The notes: a model not told the origin generated them from the letters alone. Counted from the first letter of the stretch, positions 1 to 13,475 are shown. The stretch is DNA of 64,000 nt from Monarcha castaneiventris obscurior (GCA_026261815.1 JAMPIT010000230.1:38090501-38154500), one strand, 5' to 3'. A program made the numbers and translations.

Positions 1-1267
1 GCAGTGGGAGAGCAGAGCCAGTCGCTGTCTTACATGTGCAGAGAGTGGAGACGGAAGTTCTGTGAATGGCATGTGGTTTATACTCCTTAGGAGTCACCAG
101 CTTTTGAGGGGAGATGGAGACACGCTGTTCATGTTCTGACATTTGTGTAGCAGAAATGTTTCTGTAACCTTTCTCTTGAAGGTATGACGCAGATTATGTT
201 CTGCTCTGTTTGAGAAATACATTGTCCTAAAGCTTTGCTGAAAGGAAACAATACCAGCTACGCTTAACAACCCCCTCCCCAAACCAAGAATAACCTGGGC
301 AGTGCTTCCAGCCAATTGCAAAAAACTTAGTGCATGCCTGCAATTTCTATGCAAGAGGAAGTGGCAGGCCACTTTGGTGGCAAAGCTATTGGATATTATC
401 AGCACGAAAACAAAAATGTCATTGTGTTCAGCCGCCAGACTTTCTCATACCATTCCAAACAAGCATCGACAAGAGCTCTGTGCTATGCAGCATGCAATGT
501 TCTTCATTCCAAGTATTTGGTAACTTCCCAGAATTATTTGTGTGACAAGTGTTGCTACTAGATTTGTGTTAAAAACTGAAAAGGCTTTAATTTTTTTTTA
601 AAGATGTTCGCCAGAGAAGGAATTTCTTAGAATTGTTGCAACTACGTCAGAAGTTTTTATATTTCCCTCGTTATAAACACAGACAGGAAAGATGGAATGT
701 TTTCAGCCTAATTTTTAAAAGATGTTGATCTGACAGAGATCTAAAAAGGTTTTCTCTATCTTGAGCATTTATTTTCTGTGTCCCCATCATGAGCTCTCGG
801 GAATTCTCTGGATTCTGGTTCTCTTGGAAGGTACCTAGCCACAGCTCTGGGGGCAGCCCTAAATAAAACAATGAACACAATAGCAATGTGGAATTACAGG
901 ACCTAGTCTGAAATAAGATTTCTGCCAAAAGACACCCAAACCTATGGAAGCTTCATGGAAGCACAGCAGTCTATTCAAATAGCAGTTATTGCAGGATCAC
1001 AGGCATGTTATTGTTTCAGTGTAATACAGGTAATAAGTGAAGCATTAATGGCTATTACTGCCTGGTGATCACATGAAAAAAAAGAAAACAGACATGCTTT
1101 CCTTACTTCAGCTTCCCAGTTCAGCATTTCCATATTCTTCTGGGGTTATAATCCAATTATGAAACTTCAATTATTTTCTGTAATTCATTGATTCAAGAAG
1201 AACATTAGCTTTTTAACTTCTTTATAGTAGGAAACTAATAATTAAAAGGGATAAAATTATTCACAAA
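1..1267. other. Unique AT-rich non-coding stretch
   Basis: No coding potential, RNA gene or repeat family is recognisable here. The open stretches on either strand are short, overlap one another in several frames and have no domain-like composition. Composition is AT-rich with scattered short A and T runs. The stretch ends where an ancient CR1 begins. Confidence 0.6.
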
Positions 1268-1745
1268 GTCATAGAATTTAAGATCCAGAAGAGACCAAGG
1301 GACAATCTAACAGAATTTTCTGGTTGATTCAGATCTTTAAATTTCCCTTATTTGCTCCCGGGCTTAACATAGTAATTTATTTTGATGTAAAGAATGTGTT
1401 CCAGAAAAGCACCCACTCTGGAACTGAAGATATGAAAACACCAGCAAACCTACCATTGTTGCTAAGAGTTTGTTTCTGTTAAGCATGTTCCCTGGTCAGA
1501 ATTTCTAACCCACTTGCAAATCAAGTTTCTGGTCTTAATTTTTCACTGTTTGTTCTTGGTGTAATGAGATTAAGGATCTCTCTGATTCTCTCGCTCCATT
1601 CTTCTCCCAGATGCACTTATGCAGTTGCTTCTCAAATTTTTTTCTTTAAGAATCCAAACAGATCGAGCAGTTTAAGTCTCTGATTGTAAGACAGTTTTCT
1701 CCAGCCTTTGGATAGTTTCATCAAAGACTGCAGGCATCATTTAAA
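1268..1745 (-). mobile_element. Ancient CR1 LINE 3' fragment (antisense)
   Basis: The left edge reads TCATAGAATTTAAGATCCAG, the reverse complement of the 3' end of the old amniote CR1 subfamilies, whose antisense copies open with 'tcatagaatttaaggccagaag'-like words. Further right the order of landmarks fits the same family: a GTGTTCCAGAAAAGCACCCA block, an ACAGATCGAGCAGTTTAAGT block and TTTTCTCCAGCCTTTGGAT. Seen: these blocks, in the right order and spacing. Known: this CR1 type is 5'-truncated and shared across birds, crocodilians and turtles. Inferred: a dead, strongly diverged relic. The frame is destroyed and no reverse-transcriptase stretch is readable. The right edge is uncertain by tens of bases. 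Confidence 0.8.
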
Positions 1746-3369
1746 TGTTTTTAAAATTAATTATTTCATGTTTATGGGCATTTGTAATTATATTTAGTTT
1801 ATATGTGTTTGTATGTGTCCTTAAGTGCATGAAATGTATTACAGGAGCATCTGTGTTCCTAAGCAGGAGAAATGATACTCAAAAGCTGCTGTAGTGTCTT
1901 ACCAGGAGTGTCAGGAGGTGCCACATGCGCTCTGTGGAGATCACAGAACACTGATACTGGCATTATGTCAGAAGCAGAAGCTCATCTCTAAACCTCTAAG
2001 GTTTTGATTACCTTTACTTGTAAATCATGTGTCTGTCTGTCTGTCCATCCTCAGCTGTGAGCAACAAAACCCCATAGATTGAAAAAACTGCAGCACCCTC
2101 AAAGCTTTATTTTTAAAAGTAAGGAATTTGGATCTAAGACATACCTAACAATTTCTCTACTCACCTTTAATGTATCTTGTCTCCTCTGCATTACTTAAAT
2201 CAACACCAAATTTAGAATTGCCAATTAAATGGACTATGACTAGGAAGTTTTTTTGATGACAAGAATTTAGCACAAATATTTCAATATAAAGTTTATTAAG
2301 TGCCTTAAGAACAAATGAAGTGCCTTATAACAAATGAATTCCCATCACATATATGAACATACAGCCTGTTCAAGGACCTGAAGGATTCATATAGGACAAT
2401 CTCTTGACTCAGAATAAAATGAACTCAAGGCAAGTGCTTCTAGATGGAAAGGAAAACTGATGCCTATGGTGGAACAAAATGGAAAATACCAAGTCACTGG
2501 TGGGGTTTGAAAGAAAGCAGGGCATTATACTCATGCCATGATTTTGGTCCCTGCCTAACAGAACTGGACTACAGGCATAACTGTTAGCAGGTCTTATAGA
2601 TGTGGGAGACAGGTTGTAATGATACGGCTCTTAAATGCTATCAGCACTTCCAGGATTTGCAGTTGTTCCATCTCTGTTTTCATCAAGTGGTAAGAAAAAA
2701 CTATCTCTGTTATAACATGGGACTGCAATTGTTAGTTCTTACTAGATTCCTGTGTTTGTTTGTTCATTCTTACTGAACTTACGTATGGAGAAACAAGAAC
2801 TTCTCTCAATCACAAGACCACATTTCTTGTCCCTCCTGTGTCCCTGCCATGCTGTTCCCATGGTCCATTGAGGACACAGGGCTGCTGTTAGTTCAGTGCT
2901 AGCAGCTGAATCTCCACTGCTTGTGATCAAGTGTAGCTCTATAGGCAGCATACAGGCATTTTTTGGTGAGGAAGAGGTGGATTAGAGTAGCAGGGAGTGT
3001 AACTGCAGCTCATTGCAACTGCTTGGATGATGTTGTCTGTCAGTACATTTCAGTGTGTAGTGAGCCAGCTATGTGGAACAGATGTAAACTTCTCATTCTC
3101 CCTCATTCTTGTTTCCATTTCTCCTCATCCCCTCCTTCTCTAATGCACTTCTCCTCTAAAGAGGGATGTGTCTGCAGAGTAGTCAGGCTCATAATGTGCT
3201 TAGTAGGTGCTGGTTAGCAGTGCAAGGGTATTGATGAGAAACTTAAGTTAAATCTCCCTTTGGAGGCTGCTGTGGAGTTTTTACAACTCACGTACATGTG
3301 GCATTTTAATCTCTCCACAAAGACTTGTGAGAGGGATTTTTAAAGCACTGTGCCACTAGTTAGTAGCTG
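1746..3369. other. Unique non-coding stretch
   Basis: No gene or dispersed repeat is recognised. It contains a small (GTCT)-like run near 2031-2045 and a 20-bp tandem duplication annotated separately. The open stretches at 2742-2951 and 2963-3217 look like chance frames, with no family resemblance and no flanking splice or promoter logic that I can see. Confidence 0.55.
2298..2336. repeat. Two-copy 20/19-bp tandem duplication
   Basis: The unit AAGTGCCTTAAGAACAAATG at 2298-2317 is followed directly by a near-copy at 2318-2336 with one base missing. It looks like a simple replication-slippage duplication. No function is implied. Confidence 0.85.
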
Positions 3370-3720
3370 TCACCAGCGCGTGAGGCGTGCTCTCAGTGGA
3401 GAGTTTAGCAGCCCTCTGTTGCACCTGGAGCCAAAAGGTCGCCAAGTAAATACATCTCTATCTTTTCAAGCTGCCAAGTCACGGCAGCATCGTGTAGGAC
3501 TCGGGATGTTGAGCCCGTGAGAGAGATCTCTCCATCTCAGCAGAGGTAGAGACCCGGGGACCTTTTTTGGCTGGGGGATACGCTGCAGCAGGCTGTCTGG
3601 TGGGGATGTCGAGGCAAATTGGACATGCTGAGGGCTTGTGGGATTCAGGCTGTGTGCCAGCAGGAAAGTGCTTGTCCCCTCCTAACGAGGTAGCCCTCTA
3701 GTCCTGCTGTCAGGAGGGCT
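3370..3720. promoter_or_regulatory. CpG-enriched unique patch, possible regulatory element
   Basis: About a dozen CpG dinucleotides fall between 3376 and 3690, while the flanking kilobases have one or two per several hundred bases. They include GCGCG at 3377, ACGGC and ATCGTG near 3482-3492, and CCCGGGG near 3554. Such retention in an AT-rich, CpG-depleted neighbourhood can mark a hypomethylated or constrained element, a former CpG island or an unrecognised repeat insertion. No reading frame or TATA/initiator arrangement supports calling a gene or promoter. The regulatory role is inferred from composition only. Confidence 0.3.
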
Positions 3721-6700
3721 GCAGCTGCTCTGCTTAATGGTATTTAGTAACAGTATGAGCAGTAAAGCGTGCTCTCCTGTTACACAGAAATCCACTAATG
3801 CTGGCATCAGGAGTGGCGGGTAATACAATCACACCCACAAAAATGATATTAACCTAACATTAAAGAGCTGCGTAGACCAGCAAAAGACAGGAAATTATGG
3901 AGTTCAGGCTTGAAACTTTATCCTTAACTCACCCATACTGTGTTGAGGCATTTGGAAATTTCCACAGATCATGTGATTTTATGGGACCTACAGTGGGGTG
4001 GATTGTCCTATTTGTATGCAGAGGATTTCCTTGGTTAATATCTACCAGCATTTGTGAGAGTTATATAAAGAAATCACAGCACAATGTACAAAGTGTAGCT
4101 GGACAATGTGAGATTAAATATGAATTTCTTGGTTTGGGCAGTTTCCCCAACCCAGCTTTTCTGAAGTGCTGCATCAGGCATTCACTACAGCCAACTCTGT
4201 ATCCATCTTCAGGCTTTATTAATATTTTTCCTTATTTTTGGTCCTGCTGAAACTAGTAATGTAGCTTGTGGCTTCTAGCCTTCTATTGTACCTCCCTGTA
4301 GCAGCAGGGACAAGGGGAAGTTCTTGCAAGAACCCCATGGGTCAATGAAGAGACAGGGAGTCAATTTAGAGTCTATCTAAATTAGAGACAGCTTAAGCTG
4401 TTTTGTGAGTACAGTCATTTTGTTTCACCCATTGGCAGCAGAGACACTAAGAGTCAATGGCAGAATTGCCTGTCACTCCAAGGATGGGAATTCACTGCAG
4501 TCAGATGTGAGGTTGCAGATCTCCCAGGGGTGGTGAAGCCAGCAGGTACAATACTTGCAAAGCAGCTAAAATGGCAAGAAGTGCAGCACCCAGGTATTTT
4601 CTCACATCTTCAAGCAGGTTGTGCCATCTGTGCTGAAATTCATTCTGCCCTGGGATAGCCTTATACCAGTACCCAGGTAAAAAGTATATGAGCCCAAGTA
4701 ACATCTGATTAGGGTTTGTTCCCATGTGGGGGCAGAAGGGAACTACCTCCTCTGGGAGAGAGGAAACTACATAATGGTTGTTACCTGGGAGAGATTAAAA
4801 AAATTCAATCTAGTGCAGTTGAAGTGAAGAGTGACAGAAACCAGCAAGAATCATTTTATTCTTGTAATAGCTCATTTGGGGATTTTGTATGGTGTTTTCT
4901 GGGGATGATGAACTCTTGGTATGGTTCAGCTCTGAGGCTGTTACAATTTTTCTCTGTGTGCTTTCTGTGCTAAGGAGCTGGGGAGGAGTGCCACCGTGTC
5001 TGTCTGTCTCTGTGGTGAACAGGATGGTCATTAATGACCATGCATAGAACAGTAGGATGGCTGTATCCTAGGGGAAATCAATTTTCTGCAGAGAGCCAGG
5101 CTTGCAAAGAGTAGAAAATTTCTACTGAAAGGGGGAGGAGGGGAAAGGGAGACAAAATTGGCAGAGCAGGGATTAAAAAGTACAAAGGCTTCAAAAGTAA
5201 GGGAAGACTCAAAAGGCTTTCTGTTCAAGGTGGCTTTTTTTTCCCCTGTCAAAATTGAGCAGGTCTTGAACATACTAATCTTAGAGGTGGAAGAGAAAAC
5301 AGCCTTTGGGAGAAGGTTGGGGTTATGGGACCATCGGGAGTTTGGGGAGAAGAACACTACCAGGGGTTTAAACAAATGGTGATTCTTTCTTCTTTTTTGA
5401 AGTGAATTTTTCTTTTAGATGGAGAACAAACATGCAGAACTGAGTCAGTACTGTGCATTTCACTTCCTGAAGGAGCCTCTGTTGCAGATGTTGCTAGGTT
5501 TTAGAGCCATGCAGTGAAACCTGGGACCAGGTAAAAGGTAGCTGAGGTAGCTCCATGCTCTCCCGCAAAACTGGCATGACAGTGGTATGGACAGGTCCTT
5601 GTGTTCCTCACCATGTGCAGGTGCAGTTTGGAATTTAGGCTAGGGCCTGAATTTTTCTGCCATTCTCCACTCTTTTGCTTTTGTGTCTCTTCTCTGAATC
5701 AGTTTCACTGTGACATTGAGTGTCTCTCTTAACTTTGGGTGGCCCTGTGGCTGTGAAAATTCTCCCCAACACTGTAATAATTTGCTTCACTCTCACTTCT
5801 GTGAATTTCCTTCTAATCCAACCTTGCTCTTCCCTTTGCAGAGCTGGAGAAAGTTTTTTCAAGCTCTGTTATGAGAGTAAAATGACAGCATCCTAGGGAA
5901 AAAAACCCTCTTTCACAGGGGAGATAAGGGCACTAAGCTGTAACTGGTGTTAAATATCATCATTCAGATAACAGCATTAATAAGAGTATATTTGCTTAGA
6001 CTTTTTAAACTATGTTTGTATGTTTGTGTATCTTAAAAATGTAAGCAGACATAAATCTTTGCATCTCAAACAAGCAGATGATTCTTTTCTGACTCTGCTC
6101 AATATTAAAGGCTAAACCAGAGATAAGATAACATACCATAAACATGGAAGCTTGAACAAAGAAAACGTTGTCCTGAGAATGTGGGAATCAAACAGAAACT
6201 GGATTCTGAGCATAGGAAATTGTGTTACAAAATGGAATGTTGCATGTAGAGTAGCATTGAATGGCTCTTGATATTGCAAAACAGGGCAAATCCACAGGTT
6301 TCTCTTTATCCCTGTGGTCTCTGGAACAAGCCCAAGTAAAGCGAAGGGCAAAGGCCTATGGGAAATGAGTAGCTAGAGCAGACCCTTTCTTTTGCCTTGG
6401 CTTTTTATTCAAGATGTTGGTCTTTTGAGAACTTCTTTCTTGAACAGCAGAAAGGGAAAGGGTCAGAAACTCCCAAAGTCTGAAAAAGTGGGAGGAAAGA
6501 GTGCAAATGCTGTTGATGAATAAGATGTTTCAGGAAATGTGTAAATATATGGTCTGATACTGCAAGTGCTAGGCTGGTGAAAACTGGCCATTGGGTGCAT
6601 TCAGGGCTATCCAGGATATGAATTCAGTTGTTCATATATTTGCAGAATATTTGCTAGTTTCTTGTAGAATGTATCTTTGACTCCATGAAGAATGACTGCA

Positions 6701-9700
6701 ACCTTTTATGTAGGTTTTGTGCTTTCACTGTTCAAAAAGCAGGCAGCTTGCTGCTATAAGTGATGATTGTAAATTTTGTGTTACTAATTTTTAAACCCAG
6801 CGCCTCTGACAGATTATATTTGGCACATTATATATGCTGGAATATAATTTATCTGTGTAGGATATACTTCTTATTTATGTGTGTGATAGCAGTAAGTGAG
6901 GGGTGTCAGCACTGGGGTTTTGATCTATCTTTAAATCCAGCTCTTTTTATAAAGTGGGGAATAGATCACAGGTTGGATTTGCTCCTTGCTGTAATTTTCT
7001 TTTTTACCCCGGGATTGTTTTCTGGGACCCAAACCATGCAATTGTCAAGCAGTGTTTTTACCCTAGCTGAGGCTGTTCACTAATATTTGATGAAGATGTA
7101 GCCCTTGGTGTTGCCATGCCTCACAATGTTATTGCAAGGTTCACAGTGTTTGTTTCTTAAACCCTTAGTTCCTTAGGCATGTGATAAGGTAGAGAACTCA
7201 GCTTTCAATTCTTATAAAAATGTAGGTTTCTTTCCCTCATGGCCCTAAAGAGAAGCATGAAAATACAGCCTGAGTCTATCACAAAGGCTTGAAATATATA
7301 AGCAAAAGAAAAGGACATCTCATTTTTATTTGTAATTTTTTCATACCAAAATTAATTTCATAACCTTTTCTTGTGCATTAAAGAGCAATTGACAGTGCTA
7401 TGCTCCTTGACCAGTTTCAGGGAGCTGGGGATTGATTCCAGTGAATCACAGTTCTCTCTCTCTCAAAGTATGCCCAATACTCAGAATGAGGTCTCAGATT
7501 TTCCATGTGTATCTTTATATGGTTTGAGGATTGTATCTTATTTAATTAGTTTATTTGAAGATGCCCGAAGCCAGTAATATACAAAAGTCTTTTCTTGAGG
7601 GCTCCCAAGCAACAGAAGCTAATTTGCTTCCAAATTCAGCATTACTGGTCAGATTTCAAAATGGGCTCACTGTGGTTTTTTCAGTGAGTCTTTTGTTCCT
7701 GGGGTAAAAATTTTCAGCAGAAACATCAAATATTTAAATTCTTGTGCCTTTCTGTAGATCTGCCCATGGATATTTCAGAAAGGGTGGGCTACAATGCATC
7801 TCTTCATTGCTTTCCATCTAGGGTTCTGCCTAGCAGGATCAACCAAGTGTCCTTTTAAGGACAGAAGACTCTGTGGATATAAAGAGTTTATTTCTTTAGT
7901 AAATCCCATGGCTTGTCTCATCCCTTCCTGGTCCTTGTTGGCTGTTTTTGGGTACAAACTGAACCACAGCAGAGCACAGCAATGGCCAGTGTTGGCTTTT
8001 CTTCTGTGGAAGCCTCATGGCCAAGGTGTCCAGTGAGGGCAGCTGGCACAAAGACTGAGATTTTGTTTAACTAAAATTTTGTTTTTCTTAGGCTTGGAAG
8101 TGCTGACTGATAAGCAGAGAGCTACAGGATGTGCTAGTTATGCTGCACAACCTGCCCCTTGATGTTTTCTTAAACACTTGAAGACATGAGGCAATTGCTC
8201 CATTGGTGTAAATTAGGGCAGCCCTTGGATCCAGCAGAAGGGAACCACGTTTCTGAAAGCAGGAGTCTGATCCAAAGTGCAATTTTTAATAAGCTTTCCC
8301 TCTCCAAAGATATTTATCCACCTGACCTAGTGAGGCTAATACGTTCAAATACGTCCATCTGTCTTTGGATAATAAAGAGTGAAGAATTATTTATACAATA
8401 GACAAAGACTCTGAACTAAATATATTTTTAAACCTGTAAATGTGTTTTTGTATCAGGTGACTCTTCATTTAATGCTGCATTCACTTGCAAGTTTTTAGTG
8501 GATTTGAAAACACAAAAAAAAATTACATGATTCATTGTGTATCTATATTGCATGTGGGGCAGCTTTACCTAGTTTGAATTTAATTGTTGACACAGTTATC
8601 ACTCAAAGGAAGGTTTTGGTGAATACCTGGGAGTTGTGGTGAGTTACCAGCCAGAGCAGATTTATCTTCTTAAAATTAATTACTGTTTGCACTGAGGAAA
8701 GCAAAGCCCTGGCTGACATGGGACATGTGCTTGTATGTCCTGTGTACATCGGTTTGCCGTGCTTTGAGGCTGTAGGGAGAACTTTCCACACCAAACAAGC
8801 ACGTTAATTTATGAGCCTGCAAGCATAATTTAACCTTGAGAAACGTGGTTCATCCTGTTTAAGTTCAACATGCCTGAAATTGTACACGTGCATGAACATT
8901 TAAACATTTCGTGAAGAAATACCTTATCGAATCTGTTTTCACACACCCTCCCAAGCTGTCTTTATGTAAGAGTTGTACAAATAAATGGACTAAAAAATCT
9001 TTGCTTTTCTAAATACACTTGATGGAATTAAAATTCAAAGGAACTCAAACCCAGAGGTATTCTGTCCCAGTTCTGTGTAAGCAGTGTGAACTTTTGCCCG
9101 CATAATTGTAAAAATCCAAATCCAAATGCTTGTTGTTTCTTCCTGAAAATTTCAGGCAGAAAAAAATATTCTTCTCTGTGCCATTTTTGTCAAAGTTCAA
9201 CCTTTGGAAAATGAATACAACTGTGACATTCCAGACCTGGAAATAAAATGAGTAAAATAAATATATTGAAGAAAAATAATAATTTCTGTGATGTAGTTCC
9301 TGAATGATGTATTTTGCAATGTAAAAATCTGAAGAGACAGTTCCTCTCAAAACTGTATTGTTTCTAAAGACAACCCAAGTACCTGGATTTTTCTAACTTG
9401 TAAATAATGAAATGGGAGCTCTGTGAACTCAAGAAGTCTCACTCACACATTTGACTCAAGTGGCCTCTGTGTGAACCCTGTAAAATGCTTTAGCTTTAAA
9501 TTATCAGTTTGAGTTCACAGTCCCTGGTGGTTGCTGGAGTTCTTGCTTTTATCTGTAATTCCTTTTCTTTTTAATTCCTCTTCTTTTTCTTGTCTATTCT
9601 TAGAGAGGAACCATCTGATTGAGGCATGTACATGTATACATACATTTTACAATATGTTGCAGTCATTGAATTCCTTTAAGAGTAAATTGTTTTAGTGAAA

Positions 9701-12227
9701 TGTCAGAAAATCTTCACAAACTGAATGCTCAGAGTTCCCCTGAATAATGAGGCTATTGTTAAATGATTGAACACTTCAGAGATTAATATCACGGTATGCT
9801 GGCATTCTGGTTCATACCAACTGTAATTTAACAATGAATCTTCCGTACGTAAGCAAGACTGTGAATGAGAAATCGGATACAAGACAGCACAGCATGCTAG
9901 AACATACCAAGTAAATAAATTCTACTCACTGGAATGATATGTTGGGGGGGAGGGGTATTTCCACGATATCTAAAATAATTGAATTGTTGGTTAGAGGAAA
10001 TTCTTCAAGTTTGGAGAACTGCTTCATTTTTTATTTCCAATGCCTATGAGAAATGACTTTACAGTAGAAAAGGTTTGGACTTTTTATAAATCCCTTTGAA
10101 AATTACAGTAGGCCTGGCATTATCGTTTGTGACAGGCTACAGTAAACCACATCTTATTCTGTGAAGGGTTTCAGATTCCTAAACAGTCTTCCTAATAGTG
10201 CCTCCTATCATACAGAAAATTTAGAGGCACTGCTAAGTGTCTGCAAACAAAAGTTGCATTTTATTTTTTAAGACATCTGAATTCTTGAAAATATGGAATA
10301 ATTAGTAATTGAAGATTTAATGATGGCCCAGAAAAAGAACTGAACTGTACTGCATGAAATCATAGTTATTAATTTGTGCATGAATTTCGTTTTCCATACT
10401 TAATTTAGCAACTGTAGAATATTTTGCTAATTAATTATTAACAGTGGTTATTTGTCATGGCAGAACTGTGAGGGAAAAACATAGCTTTCTATCAAAGTAA
10501 AAACATAAATGTCATAATTTTAATATGATGTACAATAATGTAATCAATTTTTAAATAGTCTTAAATAGCTTCAATATTTAAATATACAGATTTAATATGA
10601 ATATAATACATAGCACTAATTAAGAATAAACAGCATTTAGAATAGGAACTGCAGCTAATAGCCAAGTGTCATACTTGCAACAAACTGAGAAAAAACTCTG
10701 TGAAATGTCAGGCTTTTGTGGGGAGTGCCACATTAGTAAGTGGTGTTTTATTCTTTCTTGGGTAACAAGGGTGTGACAAATCTGTAGCCTTGTTATAAAT
10801 TCTGTGAATAGGATTTGAGGTTGGACCTACTGAACGTAATGTAAAAACTACCTTTGATTTCTGCAAATGTTGGATTAAACCACTTGATTTCATTTACATG
10901 CTGTCAAAAAATTATTCTTCTGATTTTGGCAAGGAAAGGAACAAGGCTACAGGAAAGGTTACCCGTGAACTACTAAAATGATATAAGTCTTGCAGGTCTG
11001 AAAGTTCAAGGTCTTGCAATTCCAATGAATGTTGTGTTTGCTTAAATTTCATTTTCTTGAACTTCTGTTTTACCTGGTTTAATTTCCCAAGTACTTAAAA
11101 CAATTGCAATAAGTCTTCAAGCCTGTACACTTTCATATGGAACTGTTTTTCCAGAGGTCAAGGTTCATATACTGTAGAAGTATATAAATGCAGATTAGTT
11201 TGAATACAAAGTATGACTGACTTTTTCTTGGTAAATATATGTGTTGTCTTGTAAATACATTTCTAACTTGAATGTGAGACACATCTTCCATTTTAGTAAA
11301 GGTGAAGGCAAGACACATTCCTGGGCTTTAATAGCAGTAGATTTTCCTTTGGAAAGGAAAACTAGAATTTTCACAGCAGAGGAATTTTTTAATTATAGAT
11401 TTTTCTTCACATGCCTGTTTATTTACAGGATTATCTTCCTGAGGTTGCTGAAATTTTACAGAAAGTAAATTTTACTAAAACTACCAAGTTTTCCCTATTC
11501 TTCAATAAAAGAGCACCAAAGGACTTAAGACAGCCTCCAGGGCTGTATTAGAGCCCTATGATTTGAGATAAATGGTGCTTGCATCTTCTGAAAAGCAGGA
11601 TTTCTGCATATGATCTGTAAATGCAGTGTTAAAGCATGATCCATAATCTGAAATAACCTTTTAGGTTCTTTCTTCCTAATGGAACTGTTCTTCAATAGAA
11701 TGGTAAGATCTTGGATTTTATTTGTCTAAAGCAGTAATAGTGTTTATAGACATGTTATATACCACAGTTATTTTATGGATTTTGTAGCTTTTTCTCTCTC
11801 CTAGTTCTGAAAAATTTATTTTCAGTGGATGTGGGATGATGGTGACTAATAGGCCCATGTATGAGTGACATCACTACACCCTTAGTAGTAAATATCTGTA
11901 CCAGAAGATACTATTGAATGTGTTGTTTTAGTGATTCATCAGCTTGTATTCTCTTCAAAATTGACTCTTCACACGTGCTACAATGTTCATTACTGTCTGC
12001 TTAAAACTAGGCTTCTAACTGTGCTGTTAGGACAGAAATAGAAGGTCTAAGTTATAAAATTGCTGAGCTGTCCTTTCAGAATTTGGTGCTAATGGCTCGG
12101 GATCCTGTCTGAAAGTCCAGGACTCATTTAGATGTACAAACAAAAGATTTAAGAGGTCCCTCTCCCTTTTTCTGTGGTGTTTCTGAAACTCTTGGACAAG
12201 TTGATAGTCTAAATTACTTTGACAACT
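3721..12227. other. Long unique AT-rich non-coding stretch
   Basis: No exon, RNA gene or clear interspersed repeat is recognised over about 8.5 kb. Composition becomes especially AT-rich around 10.25-10.65 kb, with runs such as TTTAAATATACAGATTTAA. A purine tract near 5.13 kb is listed separately. The open stretches here (up to 117 codons at 3897-4250 and 114 at 5031-5375) lack recognisable domains and overlap frames on the other strand, so I read them as chance. Confidence 0.55.
5127..5152 (+). repeat. Purine tract with G runs
   Basis: An uninterrupted 26-nt purine run contains G5, GG, G4 and G3 blocks. Three blocks are three or more G long and one is only GG, so a canonical four-run G-quadruplex is not met, though a two-tier form is possible. 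It is low-complexity DNA and no gene is implied. Confidence 0.7.
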
Positions 12228-13185
12228 TCACAGAATATTGTGAATTGGAAGAGACTCACTAGGATCATCAAAGTCACCCTCTGGGTAAAGAACCTTTACC
12301 TAAACCTCCCCTGAAACAACTTCAGGCCATTCCCTCGGGTCCCATCACTGGTCACAAGAGAGAAGAGATCAGTGCCTGCCCCTCCTCTTCCTCATGAGGA
12401 GGTTGCAGATTGCACTGAAGTCTCCCCTCAATCTCCTCTTTTCCAGGCTGAACGGACCTCAGCCACTCCTCATACAGCTTTCACTCTAGACCCCTCACCA
12501 TCTTCAGAGCCCTCCTTTGGATACCCTGATAGCTTTATACCTTTCTTGCCTTGTGGCACCCAAAGCAGCCCCCAGCACTCGAGGTGAGGCTGCCCCAGTG
12601 CAGAGCAGAGCAGGACAATCCCCTCCCTTGCCCAGCTGGTGATGCTGTGCCTGATGCACCCTAGGACAGGGTTGGCCCTCCTGGCTGCCAGGGCACTACT
12701 GGCTCACATACAGCTTTCTGTCAACCATGACCTCCAGGTCCTTTTCCAAAGCGCTGCTCTCCAGCCTCTCGTTCCCCACTCTGTCCATACATCCAAGGTT
12801 GCCCTGTCCCAAGTACAGAATCTGTCAGTTTCCCTTGTTGGACTCCATACTGCTGCTGATTGCACAGTCCTCTGATTTGTTGAGGTCTCTCTGTCCTTGA
12901 GGGAGCCAACAGCTCCTGCGAATTTTGTATTGTCTCAAATGTAGTATGCCTTCCAGTCCTGTGTCCAAGTAATTTATGAAGATTTTGACCACTGGGCTGA
13001 GGATGGAGCCCTATGGAACCCTACTAGTGACCATGCCCAGACTAATGTCCCCCCATTCACTGTAACCCTTTTTGCCCGACCCATGAGCCAGTTGCTCACC
13101 CACTGCATGATGTGTTTATCCAGCTGTGTGCTGGACATTTTGTCCAGCAGGATACTGTGACAGTGTCAAAACCTTGTATTTTACT
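12228..13185 (-). mobile_element. CR1 LINE, long 3' portion with internal deletion
   Basis: The left end (CACAGAATATTGTGAATTGG, then AAGAGACTCACTAGGATCAT) is the antisense form of an avian CR1 3' tail. On the minus strand a short ORF2 C-terminal piece reads [16 protein letters not shown] at about 12298-12345 before a stop. Rightward, landmarks typical of antisense CR1 appear in order: CTGAACGGACCTCAGCCACT, a run on successive 'ccctcctggctgcc' and 'catgacctccaggtcctttt' words, a 'gagccctatggaaccctactagtgacc' block near 13005-13032, and a block before 13185 reading through 'tcaaaacctt'. The element is 5'-truncated. The 3' tail jumps straight to the 'ccctctgggtaaagaa' block, so a piece of ORF2 end and UTR, roughly 130-170 bp, is missing near 12278. 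Confidence 0.93.
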
Positions 13186-13380
13186 GAGTGAAGGAGTGAT
13201 TTTTGTAAACATGACAGCCAGACCGAAGTAAGTAGAGAAGACAGAGCATCCAGACATTAAACTCTTACAGAAGTATGGTCTTGTTAGTCCAGTACACCAT
13301 CAGTTCCCTGCAAGTAGCTCCTTCTGTTTGTTCCCCAAGCCATGCACTGATCTGTGTGAGCTGCCCTGAATGGCATGTAT

Positions 13381-13475
13381 TTTGTTGTTGTTTTTTTTGT
13401 GTGAGTATGAGAATTGTGTCTTAACTTTTCAAGTTTTTTGTTTTCTTTTGTTTTGTTTTTTATTATTTTTTAATT
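13381..13475. repeat. T-rich low-complexity tract
   Basis: Mostly T with interspersed G, A and C, ending in a TTTTTAATTAAAAATAATAT stretch. It is typical degenerate poly-T/TTTTG low-complexity sequence. Confidence 0.75.

Noticed and set aside
5541..5560. A TGAGGTAG word as in the let-7 seed
   Set aside because: The remaining mature sequence and a complementary arm are absent, so it is a chance octamer.
12372..12875. Plus-strand open stretches inside the CR1 at 12.2-13.2 kb
   Set aside because: They are antisense readings of a minus-strand CR1, which is stop-poor because of its composition. Not genes.
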